Positions 26,016 to 34,477 of a stretch of 64,000 nucleotides of DNA are shown here, piece after piece. The notes under the pieces are model-generated. The model was not told the DNA's origin and did no database searches. It saw nothing but the letters and a program-made list of their open reading frames with translations. Every line of letters starts with the position of its first letter. Position 1 is the stretch's first letter. The translations under genes and the position numbers were made by a program. The stretch lies in the NCBI RefSeq assembly GCF_000939975.1, contig NZ_LK391969.1:1867953-1931952 (forward strand). Direction: 5' to 3'. This stretch comes from Pseudomonas saudimassiliensis (GTDB lineage: Bacteria > Pseudomonadota > Gammaproteobacteria > Pseudomonadales > Pseudomonadaceae).

Positions 26016-28124
26016 ATGGATTACCAACAGGTCTTCGAACGATCACCTGCACCGGCTGTGCTACTCAGCCGTGGCCTGCAGGTTCTTGCCTGCAATAACG
26101 CCTTCGAGCGGATGTTGGCGTTGCCGCAGCAGGCGATGCTCGGCCAGACCCTGTTCCATCTTTTCCCAGGCTCGGAGGATTCGCGGCGGATCTTGCAACA
26201 GTCCTTGCAGCACGTCCTCGATGCCAGGGTGGCGCATCAGATTCCGCTGCTCGAATATCCGATGCCCGCGGCTGCCCGGAGTGACTGCGAATACTGGTCG
26301 TTTCATAACACGCCGCTGATGGAAGAGGGGGAGGTGGGTGCGATTCTCTGCCAGCCCCTGAACCTGTCCGCACTGGTACAGATCGAACCCGGTGCCCAGC
26401 AGGAACTCAGCCAGCCTACGGGCGCCTTGCTGCTGGATCTGCTCACGGCACTCGAGGCCGAGCGGGAACGCTTCGACCAATTATTCCAGCAGGCCCCCGG
26501 CTTTATCTGCATCCTGCGCGGGCCAGATCACGTCTTCGAATTGGCCAACGATGCCTATTACCAGCTGATCGGGCACCGGCACATCATCGGCCAGGTGCTG
26601 GCGGATGTGCTGCCGGAGGTGATCGAGCAGGGTTTTCTGGACAAGCTCGATCGCGTCTACCGGACCGGCGAGCCCTTCATCGGCCGCGCCGTGCCTATCG
26701 AACTGCAGCGGGTGGCGGATGGACCGCTGGAAGAGCGCTTCATCGACCTGACCTACCAGCCGATCAACGATGCCAGCGGCAAGCCGTCCGGTATCTTCGT
26801 GCTTGGCCATGACGTCACCGAGGCCCACCGGCTGTCCCAGGAGGTGACCTTCCAGGCCGCCCACGATGCCCTGACCGGATTGCGCAATCGTCGGGAAGTT
26901 GCCCGGCAGATGGCCGAGCTGGAACAGGCGGGGGGCTCCCACGCCCTGGTCTATCTGGATCTGGATCACTTCAAGATCATCAACGATCGGTGCGGTCATC
27001 GGGCCGGGGACAAGCTGCTGACCGAGGTAGCGCAACTGCTGCGCCAGCACGCGGAGGAAGATGACACCCTGGCCCGGCTGGGCGGTGATGAGTTCGCCAT
27101 GGTGCTGCGCAATTGCGGGCTCGACGGCGCCCGACGGCGGGCTCAGCAGGTGTGTGATGCCATCCGGCAGTTGCCCTTTCCCTGGCAGGGCCGGCGTTAC
27201 ACCGTGACCTGCAGCGCCGGTGTGGCCTGCTTCGGCAGCGAGGCCGCCGTGACCTTCAGCGACGGGCTGGGCCTGGCCGATGCGGCCTGTTTCCTGGCCA
27301 AGGAGAAGGGCCGTAACCAGGTCGTGGTCGGCCAGCCCAGTGATGAGGAAGTGCGCCGCCGTCAGCAGGACATGGACTGGACCGACCGCCTGCGCGAGGC
27401 CATGCGCGAGGATCGGGTCGTCCTGTTCGGGCAGCGCTTCGACAACCTCAGCGGCGCGGCGCGGGAGGAGGGCATGATCTGCTGCGAGGTGCTGGCCCGG
27501 CTGCGGGGAGTCGATGGCGAGCTCATTCCGCCAGGGGCATTCATCCCCGCCGCGGAGCGTTACGGGCTGATTGGCGAGCTGGACCGGCACATCATCCACA
27601 AGGCGTTTTCCACGCTCCAGCAGCTGCACCCGGCCCAGCGCCAACGTACCCGCTATTTCATCAATGTGTCCGGGTTGACCCTGGGTAGCCGGGGGTTCGT
27701 GGAATACGTGTTGTCGACGCTGGCCCGGTTTCCCGATGTCGAGCCGGGCAATGTCTGCTTTGAAGTGACCGAGACGGCGGCGATCAGCAGTCTCACGACC
27801 ACCGCCGGGCTATTGGGCGAGCTGGTCGGGCGTGGGTTCCAGGTGGCGCTGGATGATTTCGGCAGCGGCATGTCGTCCTTCGCCTACCTGCAGCACCTGC
27901 CGGTGCAGTACCTGAAGATCGATGGCGAATTCATCAAGGGGATTCGCAACCCGCCGGCGGGCGGGGTGATTGTCGAGTCGGTGATCCAGGTGGCCCGGGC
28001 GTTCAATATCCGGACCATTGCCGAGTCGGTGGAGTGGTCGGATCTGGTGCCGGTATTGCGGGATGCCGGCGCCGATTACGGGCAGGGTTTTGCCCTGCAC
28101 CGCCCGCAACCATTGCCACTCTGA
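26016..28124 (+). CDS. PAS-GGDEF-EAL cyclic-di-GMP signalling protein
   Basis: A 702-residue cytoplasmic protein with two PAS domains (about residues 1-115 and 150-275), a GGDEF domain and an EAL domain. The diguanylate cyclase motif GGDEF at 356-360 is intact. The phosphodiesterase domain has EVL at 491-493 in place of EAL, a common active variant, and keeps FINVSG, CFEVTETA, ALDDFGSGMSSF, YLKIDGEF and AESVEW, so both activities are possible. No membrane segments are seen. Bifunctional proteins of this type respond to small ligands or redox state through PAS. The ATG at 26016 follows a GGGGG stretch. The target process is unknown. Confidence 0.95.
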   Translation: MDYQQVFERSPAPAVLLSRGLQVLACNNAFERMLALPQQAMLGQTLFHLFPGSEDSRRILQQSLQHVLDARVAHQIPLLEYPMPAAARSDCEYWSFHNTPLMEEGEVGAILCQPLNLSALVQIEPGAQQELSQPTGALLLDLLTALEAERERFDQLFQQAPGFICILRGPDHVFELANDAYYQLIGHRHIIGQVLADVLPEVIEQGFLDKLDRVYRTGEPFIGRAVPIELQRVADGPLEERFIDLTYQPINDASGKPSGIFVLGHDVTEAHRLSQEVTFQAAHDALTGLRNRREVARQMAELEQAGGSHALVYLDLDHFKIINDRCGHRAGDKLLTEVAQLLRQHAEEDDTLARLGGDEFAMVLRNCGLDGARRRAQQVCDAIRQLPFPWQGRRYTVTCSAGVACFGSEAAVTFSDGLGLADAACFLAKEKGRNQVVVGQPSDEEVRRRQQDMDWTDRLREAMREDRVVLFGQRFDNLSGAAREEGMICCEVLARLRGVDGELIPPGAFIPAAERYGLIGELDRHIIHKAFSTLQQLHPAQRQRTRYFINVSGLTLGSRGFVEYVLSTLARFPDVEPGNVCFEVTETAAISSLTTTAGLLGELVGRGFQVALDDFGSGMSSFAYLQHLPVQYLKIDGEFIKGIRNPPAGGVIVESVIQVARAFNIRTIAESVEWSDLVPVLRDAGADYGQGFALHRPQPLPL

Positions 28125-28131
28125 GCGGTGA

Positions 28132-29034
28132 TCAGCCCGCGGCGCTGGCCGGCGCCGGGTGGGCGAGCAGCCAGTCCAGGGCTTCTGCCCACACCGGCTG
28201 GCAGTCGCTGCGGAAATACCCCATATGGCCGATCGGCGGATTGCCGGCGGGCGGGGTTATATCCCGGATGGTCTGCGGTGCGCCACTGTAACCCTCGGCA
28301 AAGGCATCGCGGGAGCGCGGCGGCGCCCAGGGGTCGTCGGTGGAGGTGACCAGCGCCAGGGGTGTGCGCACTGCTGCGTACAGCGGTTTCACCCAGGCCA
28401 TGGTCGGATCATCGAAATAGTAACGCGGAAAGCCACACCAGCGCTTCCAGTCGCGGTACACGCCCAGCGGCAGGTCATCGCCCATGCCCAGCAGGCTCCA
28501 GGCCATATAACCTTTCCAGGCGACGATGGGCGGCATGAGCAGATGCCAGAACAGTCGGATCTTCAGCGCCTCGCCCTTGGGCATCCAGCCGGCCCAACCC
28601 GCGCCGGTACCGAAGGTGTAGCAGGCCGCCAGCCGATCATGGTTGGGCAACAGGCCGATGGCGTGGCCACCGAAGGAGTGACCGACCCAATACAGCGGCA
28701 GCGGCTCCCGGGCCAGCAGCTCCACCGCCGCAGCCAGATCCTGCTGCGACCAGTCCAGGTAAGACATCTCGAAGCCCTTCAGCGAGGCGGGTTGCGATTC
28801 GCCGCAGCCGCGGTAGTCGATGGTCAGCACATTCAACCCGCGCTGGGCCGCGTATTCGGCAAAACGCCGGTAGAACCGCTGGGGCACGCCGGTACCGCCG
28901 GCCACCAGCAGGTTGCCATGGGCCTGCCCCTGGGCCGGATACCGGTAGGCGGTCAGGGCGTAGCCATCGCTGGCAAGGATGCTGAGTTTGTCGCGTTGGG
29001 CCTGCGTGGCCGGCGCCTGGGTAGCCGCATTCAT
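28132..29034 (-). CDS. Alpha/beta hydrolase (serine aminopeptidase/lysophospholipase-like)
   Basis: A 300-residue alpha/beta hydrolase. The nucleophile elbow is WVGHSFGGHAIGL (Ser near residue 122), preceded by TIDYRGCGES, the usual acid-turn region; the histidine lies in GHMGYFRSD near the C-terminus. The long central insertion (WAGWMPKGEALKIRLFWHL) forms a cap. Its relatives are annotated as lysophospholipase-like or S33 peptidase-like, and substrate is not known. ATG at 29034 was preferred to an upstream TTG at 29064. A PsrA-like operator lies 27 nt upstream, hinting at control by fatty acids. It converges with the GGDEF-EAL gene at a 7-nt gap. Confidence 0.9.
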   Translation of the reverse strand: MNAATQAPATQAQRDKLSILASDGYALTAYRYPAQGQAHGNLLVAGGTGVPQRFYRRFAEYAAQRGLNVLTIDYRGCGESQPASLKGFEMSYLDWSQQDLAAAVELLAREPLPLYWVGHSFGGHAIGLLPNHDRLAACYTFGTGAGWAGWMPKGEALKIRLFWHLLMPPIVAWKGYMAWSLLGMGDDLPLGVYRDWKRWCGFPRYYFDDPTMAWVKPLYAAVRTPLALVTSTDDPWAPPRSRDAFAEGYSGAPQTIRDITPPAGNPPIGHMGYFRSDCQPVWAEALDWLLAHPAPASAAG

Positions 29035-29060
29035 AGCTGTCGTTCCGTTTGTTGTGATTG

Positions 29061-29076
29061 TCAAACGACCGTTTGA
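29061..29076. promoter_or_regulatory. Perfect palindromic operator, PsrA/TetR type
   Basis: TCAAACGACCGTTTGA is a perfect inverted repeat with 7-bp arms. It contains CAAAC-N4-GTTTG, which fits the described PsrA motif (G/CAAAC-N2-4-GTTTG/C) for the fatty-acid-responsive TetR-family repressor of Pseudomonas. It sits 27 bp upstream of the hydrolase start, where a bound repressor would interfere with transcription. No TetR gene lies near, so a regulator encoded elsewhere is inferred. Confidence 0.6.
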
Positions 29077-29126
29077 TTGCCCTACGCTAAACCAACTCCC
29101 GCCATTTGGCTACCCGTGCGCCGGGA

Positions 29127-30233
29127 TCACAGGGCTTGCAGGAAGGCTTCCAGCGCCGCCAGCTGTTGGCGGTCCAGGTTCAACGGCACCAGCAATTCCG
29201 AGGTCTGCGGAAAATGCGGATCGTCGGCCTGGTCGGGCCGTGGCTTAGGGCGGGGCATGCCGGCGTTGTACATGTTCAATACGCCGTTCAGGGGGAACAG
29301 GCCGTTGTGCATCCAGGGGCCGGTGCGGCCCACCTGGCGCAGGCTGGGGGTGCGGAACTTGCCGATGTCGGCGGGGTTGCCGGTGACCTCCTGGCGGCCC
29401 CAGTCCTCGAACCGGTCGCGGCCATAATAGGTCAGCCCGAGATTATGGAACCGGCGATCGCTGAGCGCCGCGCCGTGGTGGCAGGTCATGCAGTGGCCTT
29501 GGGTGCGGAACAGGTGCAGGCCCTCTATCTGCTGATCGGTCAGCGCCTGCTTGTTGCCACGCAGAAAGCTGTCCAGGCTGCTGCGCTGGGGCAGCAGCCT
29601 GCGTTGGAAGTCGGCCAGCGCCAGGCCCAGCTGCTCCCGGGTGATGGGGCCAGCGCCAAACACCGCGGCAAATTCCGCGACATAGGACCCATCTGCATTC
29701 AGCCGTTCGAGCAGTTCGGGCACGGTGAAGGCCATTTCCAGCGGATCTTCAATAGGGTGCATGCTCTGCTCTTCCAGCGTCTTGCTACGGCCATCCCAGA
29801 AGAACGGGCCAAGCAGGGCAACGGTGGTCACCGACGGTGAGTTGCGTCGGCCCACCAGGCGGTCATGGCCGAAGGAAAAGCGTCGGCCGTCGGCAAAATT
29901 CTCCGACGGTTCATGGCACGAAGCGCAGGCGATCTGGCCGGAGCGTGACAGCTTGGGATCAAGGAACAGCGTCTCGCCAAGTGCCGCCCGCTGGGGCGAG
30001 TAGGTGCCCTGGGCCAGCCACTCGGCGCGGGTGGGCAGCGGGGCCAGTTCCTGCCAGGGGCCGTCGCCCATGATGGTGGGCTTGGGCCATTGCGCTATTG
30101 GCTGCTCGTAGATGGCCCGCAGACAGCTTCCGCGCTCCGGTTGCCCGGCACAGGGTTCGGCGCTGGCGGATAACGTCACCCAGCCCAGCAGCACGGCGGC
30201 AAGGCCCCATTGCAGTAATACCGGCCGTAACAT
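29127..30233 (-). CDS. Di-heme cytochrome c peroxidase (CCP/MauG family)
   Basis: A 368-residue periplasmic di-heme protein. A signal peptide (residues 1-25) precedes two c-type heme motifs: CASCH at 103-107 and CMTCH at 248-252. RRNSPSVTTVALLGPFFWDGR and SLEEQ-like spacing (here TLEEQSMHPIEDPLEM) are the family's core, and PWMHNG (Met308) resembles the axial-methionine loop of bacterial CCPs. Reduction of hydrogen peroxide to water is the default role; MauG-like oxidation of a partner protein is an alternative. Its ATG overlaps the TonB receptor stop by 1 nt (TGATG), so both come from one message. Confidence 0.93.
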   Translation of the reverse strand: MLRPVLLQWGLAAVLLGWVTLSASAEPCAGQPERGSCLRAIYEQPIAQWPKPTIMGDGPWQELAPLPTRAEWLAQGTYSPQRAALGETLFLDPKLSRSGQIACASCHEPSENFADGRRFSFGHDRLVGRRNSPSVTTVALLGPFFWDGRSKTLEEQSMHPIEDPLEMAFTVPELLERLNADGSYVAEFAAVFGAGPITREQLGLALADFQRRLLPQRSSLDSFLRGNKQALTDQQIEGLHLFRTQGHCMTCHHGAALSDRRFHNLGLTYYGRDRFEDWGRQEVTGNPADIGKFRTPSLRQVGRTGPWMHNGLFPLNGVLNMYNAGMPRPKPRPDQADDPHFPQTSELLVPLNLDRQQLAALEAFLQAL

Positions 30234-32755
30234 CAGAAACGATACCCCACTTCCACCATGAATTGTCGGCCCACTTCATAGCCGGTGCTGTTCTTGTGGG
30301 CGGTACTGGCAATGCGTTTGTTCAGCAGGTTGGTTACGTCCAGGTTGACGAAGGCGGCCTGCTTGCGGGTGAAGGGCTTTTCCCAGCTGATGCGGGTGTC
30401 CCAGGTCAGGGTCGAGCCGTAATCCTGCTCCATCCATTCACGCAGTTGCTCACCCTGGTATTCAACAAACTGGCCGGTCTGGGCGACGCGACGATAGCCG
30501 CTGCGGTGCCGGAAGAAGTTGGTCCAGCTCAGATTCCACTCGGGGATCACCGTGGTGGTCGCCAGGCGTACCGTCCAGGGGCGGTTGTAGTTGTCCGCCG
30601 GCCGCTCGGAATAACGCATGGCACTGCCGTCATAGATGATCAGCGGGTCATCGACCCAGAGCATGCCGATACTGCTGGTGTAGTCATTGAGTCCCGAACT
30701 GTTGATATCGCTCCAGTCGAGAGCCAGGTCGAAGGTCGTCCAGCTGCTGCCGAGGTGCAGCGGCAACATGGGACTGATGGTCAGCGACCAGATTTCGCTG
30801 TCGCTCTGACCGCCGTTGTAATAGGTGTAGTAGTTGGATTTCAGCTGATCGGGGTCTTCCGATGGCTGGCCGATCTGCGAGCCCCAGGCGCGGGAGACCT
30901 GATCGCGGGCCTTGCGCTCGACGTACTTCAGCGTAAAGCGGGTGCTCCAGCGGATATGGCTGAGCGCGAGGGACAGTTCATCGTTGTAAGGGATATCCAG
31001 CTGGCTGAACCGGCTGCCGGCCGGAGCGCGTTCACCGGCGACCCAGGGCGCGTCCTGATCTTCCCGACTGTAGCTGACTTCCATCTGCTCCAGGGATTCG
31101 CGCAGGCGATAGGTATAGAGATTGCGGCCGTAGTAACGGTTGGCGCCGGCGGTGACCAGGGTGTTGCCGTTGCCCAGCACATCCAGCTCGGCAGCAAAGC
31201 GTGGCGAGACGGTGGTCTGGTCCATGTAGTTGTCGCTGTCGATACGCATGCCGGGGCGCAGGCTGAGGCGCTTGTATTGCATGTCGTCCTGCAGGTAGAG
31301 CGCCCATTGCCGGGTGCTGAACTCCACCTCGCCGGCTTCCAGCATGCTGTATTGCGTCATGTACTGGCCGGGCCAGCCGGTGATGGTATCGCCGACGGAG
31401 CACCAGGGATCGTCGGCAGCACACTGATCGGTGGGCTGCAGGTGAACAAAGGAGTTGCTGTAGAAGGGCGACAGCCGTTCGAAGCCTACCGTGTTGTGCT
31501 CCAGGGCGATACCGGTCTGCAGGCGGTGGCTGAGCGGACCGGTATGTACCGTGTTCCAGTGAATATCGGCCTGGTAAGCCAGGCTTTGCTGGGTCTGTTC
31601 GATGTCGCCCATACCGCCTTCGGAGGCGATATTGTTGCTGCTCCAGTTCTTCGACTCGGACGGGCGCCAGACACGCATATAGTCGGCGTCCGAGTCACGT
31701 GAGTTCTGCTGATCGCTCCAGCCCAGCTTCTGGCTGATCAGGCCGATGGGGGATTTCCAGTCCAGGGTCAGCTGGAAGGCCTCGCCGCCCGCCCGGGTGA
31801 CGCGATAGGAATTCACGGCGTTGCTGCCGAAGCCCCGGTCCTCTTCCGGCGCGTGGGTGAGCGAGCCGCTCAGGCGCAGGTCGGGGTTGATATCCCAGAC
31901 GGCCTTGAGAAAGTAGTTATCGATCTGCAGCTCCCGATCCTGCTGCTGGTTGGCTTCGGGGGTATCGTGAGTCAGGCCGAAAGTGCGGGTGGGAATAGTG
32001 GACTGCTTGCGCGAGAAGCTACCCAGCAGGCCGAAGTTGTCGGTCAGATAGCCTTCCAGCGTTGCGCGGGTGATGAGCTTGTCGAATTCCGGCTGGTTGC
32101 CGGTGCCCAAAGCGGCCTCGAACTCGTCCAGGTCGGGATCGTTTTCATCCAGATGGTATTCAGTCCACTCGGAGCGGGACATCTGCACTGAAAGCTTGCC
32201 GGACAGCTCGCGTTTCGGGTCGCGGGTCCTGGCGTCCACCACCCCACCGTTGAAGCCACCGAAGGAGGCCGGCACGTTGCTGTCATGCACGATGATGCTA
32301 TCCAGCAGATCGGTATCGATGGCCAGGCCCTGGCTGCGGCCGGGCAGCTCGCTGGCATTATTGGCGGTGTTGCCCGGGTCAAGATCATTGTTCATGCCCA
32401 TGCCATCCAGGGTGAACAGGTTCTGCCAATGGGGCTGGCCGTTGATGCTGATATTGGCCGGGGAAATTTCCCCCGGGGTCTTGCTGTTGAGCTGGCTGTT
32501 GTCGAACTGCACCGCCGGATTGGTGCGCAGCAGGCTGGTGATATCGCCATTGCCGGCAGGCATCTTCTCGATCTGCTCGCGATCCACCTCGCGGGAGCCT
32601 TCGTAGTTCTTGCGCTGGCCCTTGACCAGCACATCGCCGAGCTTCAGCGAGGCGGCATCATCGGCCGCGGTGGCTGGCAATACCAGACAGAGTGACAAGG
32701 CGAGCGGGGGCACAGCGAAGACAGCTGAATGACGGCGAGGCACAGGGAACTCCAT
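30233..32755 (-). CDS. TonB-dependent outer membrane receptor, Fur-linked
   Basis: An 840-residue outer membrane receptor. A signal peptide (to about residue 30) is followed by a plug domain (LGDVLVKGQRK, MPAGNGDITSLLRTNPAVQ, SINGQPHWQNLFTLDGM, and DSNVPASFGGFNGGVVDART) and a 22-stranded barrel ending in the aromatic GRQFMVEVGYRF, as outer membrane proteins do. The ligand is not recognisable. A Fur-type box upstream suggests an iron-linked substrate such as a siderophore or heme. The downstream co-transcribed di-heme peroxidase is unusual company for a siderophore receptor. Start at 32755 (MEFPVPRR) preferred; a longer form begins at 32764. Confidence 0.93.
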   Translation of the reverse strand: MEFPVPRRHSAVFAVPPLALSLCLVLPATAADDAASLKLGDVLVKGQRKNYEGSREVDREQIEKMPAGNGDITSLLRTNPAVQFDNSQLNSKTPGEISPANISINGQPHWQNLFTLDGMGMNNDLDPGNTANNASELPGRSQGLAIDTDLLDSIIVHDSNVPASFGGFNGGVVDARTRDPKRELSGKLSVQMSRSEWTEYHLDENDPDLDEFEAALGTGNQPEFDKLITRATLEGYLTDNFGLLGSFSRKQSTIPTRTFGLTHDTPEANQQQDRELQIDNYFLKAVWDINPDLRLSGSLTHAPEEDRGFGSNAVNSYRVTRAGGEAFQLTLDWKSPIGLISQKLGWSDQQNSRDSDADYMRVWRPSESKNWSSNNIASEGGMGDIEQTQQSLAYQADIHWNTVHTGPLSHRLQTGIALEHNTVGFERLSPFYSNSFVHLQPTDQCAADDPWCSVGDTITGWPGQYMTQYSMLEAGEVEFSTRQWALYLQDDMQYKRLSLRPGMRIDSDNYMDQTTVSPRFAAELDVLGNGNTLVTAGANRYYGRNLYTYRLRESLEQMEVSYSREDQDAPWVAGERAPAGSRFSQLDIPYNDELSLALSHIRWSTRFTLKYVERKARDQVSRAWGSQIGQPSEDPDQLKSNYYTYYNGGQSDSEIWSLTISPMLPLHLGSSWTTFDLALDWSDINSSGLNDYTSSIGMLWVDDPLIIYDGSAMRYSERPADNYNRPWTVRLATTTVIPEWNLSWTNFFRHRSGYRRVAQTGQFVEYQGEQLREWMEQDYGSTLTWDTRISWEKPFTRKQAAFVNLDVTNLLNKRIASTAHKNSTGYEVGRQFMVEVGYRF

Positions 32756-32833
32756 CCAGGACACAGGAAACCTCGGCGGCGCACTCTTGTGATTATGCCG
32801 CCGGGCATGGCTAAAGGCGGATGAGAATTATAT

Positions 32834-32852
32834 ATAAATGCTAATGATTATC
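32834..32852 (-). promoter_or_regulatory. Fur box upstream of the TonB receptor
   Basis: ATAAATGCTAATGATTATC read on the minus strand (GATAATCATTAGCATTTAT) matches the 19-bp Fur consensus GATAATGATAATCATTATC at 13 positions. The adjacent ATGAGAATTATAT (32821-32833) looks like a further half-site, so more than one Fur dimer may bind. It lies about 80 bp before the receptor start in an AT-rich divergent promoter region. Iron repression of the receptor and peroxidase is the inference. Confidence 0.65.
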
Positions 32853-32886
32853 AACAAGAAAGCAGCCGGTGCCGTCATGGGGTACC

Positions 32887-33708
32887 ATGGGACGCCATGG
32901 TTATTGGAGTCTGTCCTTGTTCAGTGATCTATCAATCGAATTTGACGAGCTTGGCATGCACCTCGACGTGCCCTTCGTGCCGACCGGCGAGGGCGTCATT
33001 CGCGCCATGCTGGAATTGGGCGGGGTGGATGCCAGCGATGTGCTGTACGACCTGGGCTCCGGTGACGGCCGCATCGTGGTGGCCGCGGCCCGGGACTTTG
33101 GCGCCCAAGCGGTGGGCGTGGAAATCGACTCGGGCCGCGTGGCATTGGCGCAGGCCTACGCCGAAGAGGTGGGCGTAGCGGACCGGGTGTGCTTTCTCGA
33201 GGATGACCTGCTGGAAGTGGATATTTCCCCGGCCAGCGTGGTGACCATGTTCCTGCTGCCCCATATCAACCTGGCGCTGCGGCCCAGGCTGCTGACCGAG
33301 CTGCGGCCCGGAACCCGTATCGTCTCCCACACCTTCGACATGGGCGACTGGCAGCCGGACCAGCGGATTCCCGCCAAGTACGACAGCATCTTCCTGTGGG
33401 TGATACCGGCCAGGGTCGCGGGCGTCTGGCACTGGCAGACGGCGGAAGGCAGGCATTACCAGGTTGAGCTTGAGCAACGTTATCAGCAGCTGTCCGGAGA
33501 AGTCTGGGTAGATGACCAGCTCGCCGAGCTGGAAGCCGCCCGGCTGTGGGGCGACCTGCTGGAGCTCGTAGTGCTTCACGAAGGCGACTATGAGCCCGAA
33601 TCGATCATCCTGCATTGCCGGGATGACCGGTTGGTGGTGGTGAGTGAGAACCAGCAGGGTGCGGTGGCGCGAAGAGTAGGGAGCTGCAAACAGGCACCTA
33701 CCGGATAG
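32887..33708 (+). CDS. Class I SAM-dependent methyltransferase
   Basis: A methyltransferase-fold protein of about 273 residues. Motif I is LYDLGSGDGRIVVAAARDFG, followed by VGVEIDSGRVALAQ (motif II acid) and CFLEDDLLEVDI, a complete SAM site. FLLPHINLALRPRLLTELRPG corresponds to the later motifs. The target is unknown; similar small proteins are annotated only as class I methyltransferases. The start is uncertain: ATG at 32887 is used, but TTG at 32917 has the better ribosome site (GGAG seven bases upstream) and would begin just before SDLSIEFDELGMHLDVPFV. It diverges from the Fur-linked receptor, and a Fur effect on it is possible. Confidence 0.87.
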   Translation: MGRHGYWSLSLFSDLSIEFDELGMHLDVPFVPTGEGVIRAMLELGGVDASDVLYDLGSGDGRIVVAAARDFGAQAVGVEIDSGRVALAQAYAEEVGVADRVCFLEDDLLEVDISPASVVTMFLLPHINLALRPRLLTELRPGTRIVSHTFDMGDWQPDQRIPAKYDSIFLWVIPARVAGVWHWQTAEGRHYQVELEQRYQQLSGEVWVDDQLAELEAARLWGDLLELVVLHEGDYEPESIILHCRDDRLVVVSENQQGAVARRVGSCKQAPTG

Positions 33709-33787
33709 GAGGGGCGACCTCGGCCACCCCCAGCACGAGCCAGCCGCCCTCGCTGAGGCGATTCACTGTGAAGCGCTTCGGGCCGCA

Positions 33788-34477
33788 TCAGGGGGAACAA
33801 ATAGAAGCTTCAAGGGCTGCTGGCTCCAGCACGACCAGGCTACGATAGCTGACCTCAATGAACCCTTGCTCCTCCCACACTTTCAACACTTTATTCACGC
33901 TTTGCCGGGAGACTCCGAGCATCTGTCCAAGATCCTCCTGAGACACGTGCAGCGTAATGTTCTCGCCAAGCGTCAGTTGCGTAATCTCTGCACGAAAAAG
34001 CTCCAGCATTGTGCTGGCGAGTCTTGCCGGCAACGGCTGAATGGCGTTTTCATCCATACGTTCAAGTGTGGCTTTGTAACGCAAGCCCATCAGTCTCAGA
34101 AATTCCAACAGAAATTCCGGACGATGGTCGACGATCGTATGAAACGTCTGGGCTGGTACTACCAGAAGCTCAGTTTCAAGAACCGCAAAGGCATCGTGGA
34201 TGCGGTTCTCTCCGGTAAAAACGGATGCTTCGCCAAACCAATGGCCTGGCGTTGCTATGTTAAGCAGCGATTCACGCCCGTTCGCTCCGGTAACGCATAG
34301 TCGGATTCCACCTGACTCTACGCAGAACAAGGCAGTTGGCGGCGAGCCCCGGTGAAAGAGTCGTTGTTTCTTTACCAGGTGCTGTTTCTTCGCATGTGTC
34401 TTCAGCAGCGCATCAAGTTCAGGGCTCAAAGAGCCGAACGAGTGAGCTGCTGAGATGGGAATGGGAACTGGCCTCAA
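33788..34477 (-). CDS. Crp/Fnr family transcription regulator
   Basis: A 229-residue regulator with an N-terminal cyclic-nucleotide-binding-like jelly roll (FHRGSPPTALFCVESGGIRLC, GHWFGEASVFTG) and a C-terminal winged helix (HVSQEDLGQMLGVSRQSVNKVL). The N-terminal cysteine cluster of FNR/ANR is absent, so it is not an iron-sulfur oxygen sensor. The start is a TTG at 34477 that overlaps the stop of the upstream dehydrogenase (TTGA), with AAGGAGG ten bases before it; there is no usable ATG. It is the last gene of the monooxygenase-dehydrogenase-regulator operon and probably controls it. DNA is less GC-rich than the surroundings. Confidence 0.92.
   Translation of the reverse strand: MRPVPIPISAAHSFGSLSPELDALLKTHAKKQHLVKKQRLFHRGSPPTALFCVESGGIRLCVTGANGRESLLNIATPGHWFGEASVFTGENRIHDAFAVLETELLVVPAQTFHTIVDHRPEFLLEFLRLMGLRYKATLERMDENAIQPLPARLASTMLELFRAEITQLTLGENITLHVSQEDLGQMLGVSRQSVNKVLKVWEEQGFIEVSYRSLVVLEPAALEASICSP

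Noticed and set aside
29127-30233. MbnH of a methanobactin-type copper system
   Set aside because: Core motifs are closer to ordinary CCP/MauG proteins, and neither MbnP nor a methanobactin precursor is nearby.
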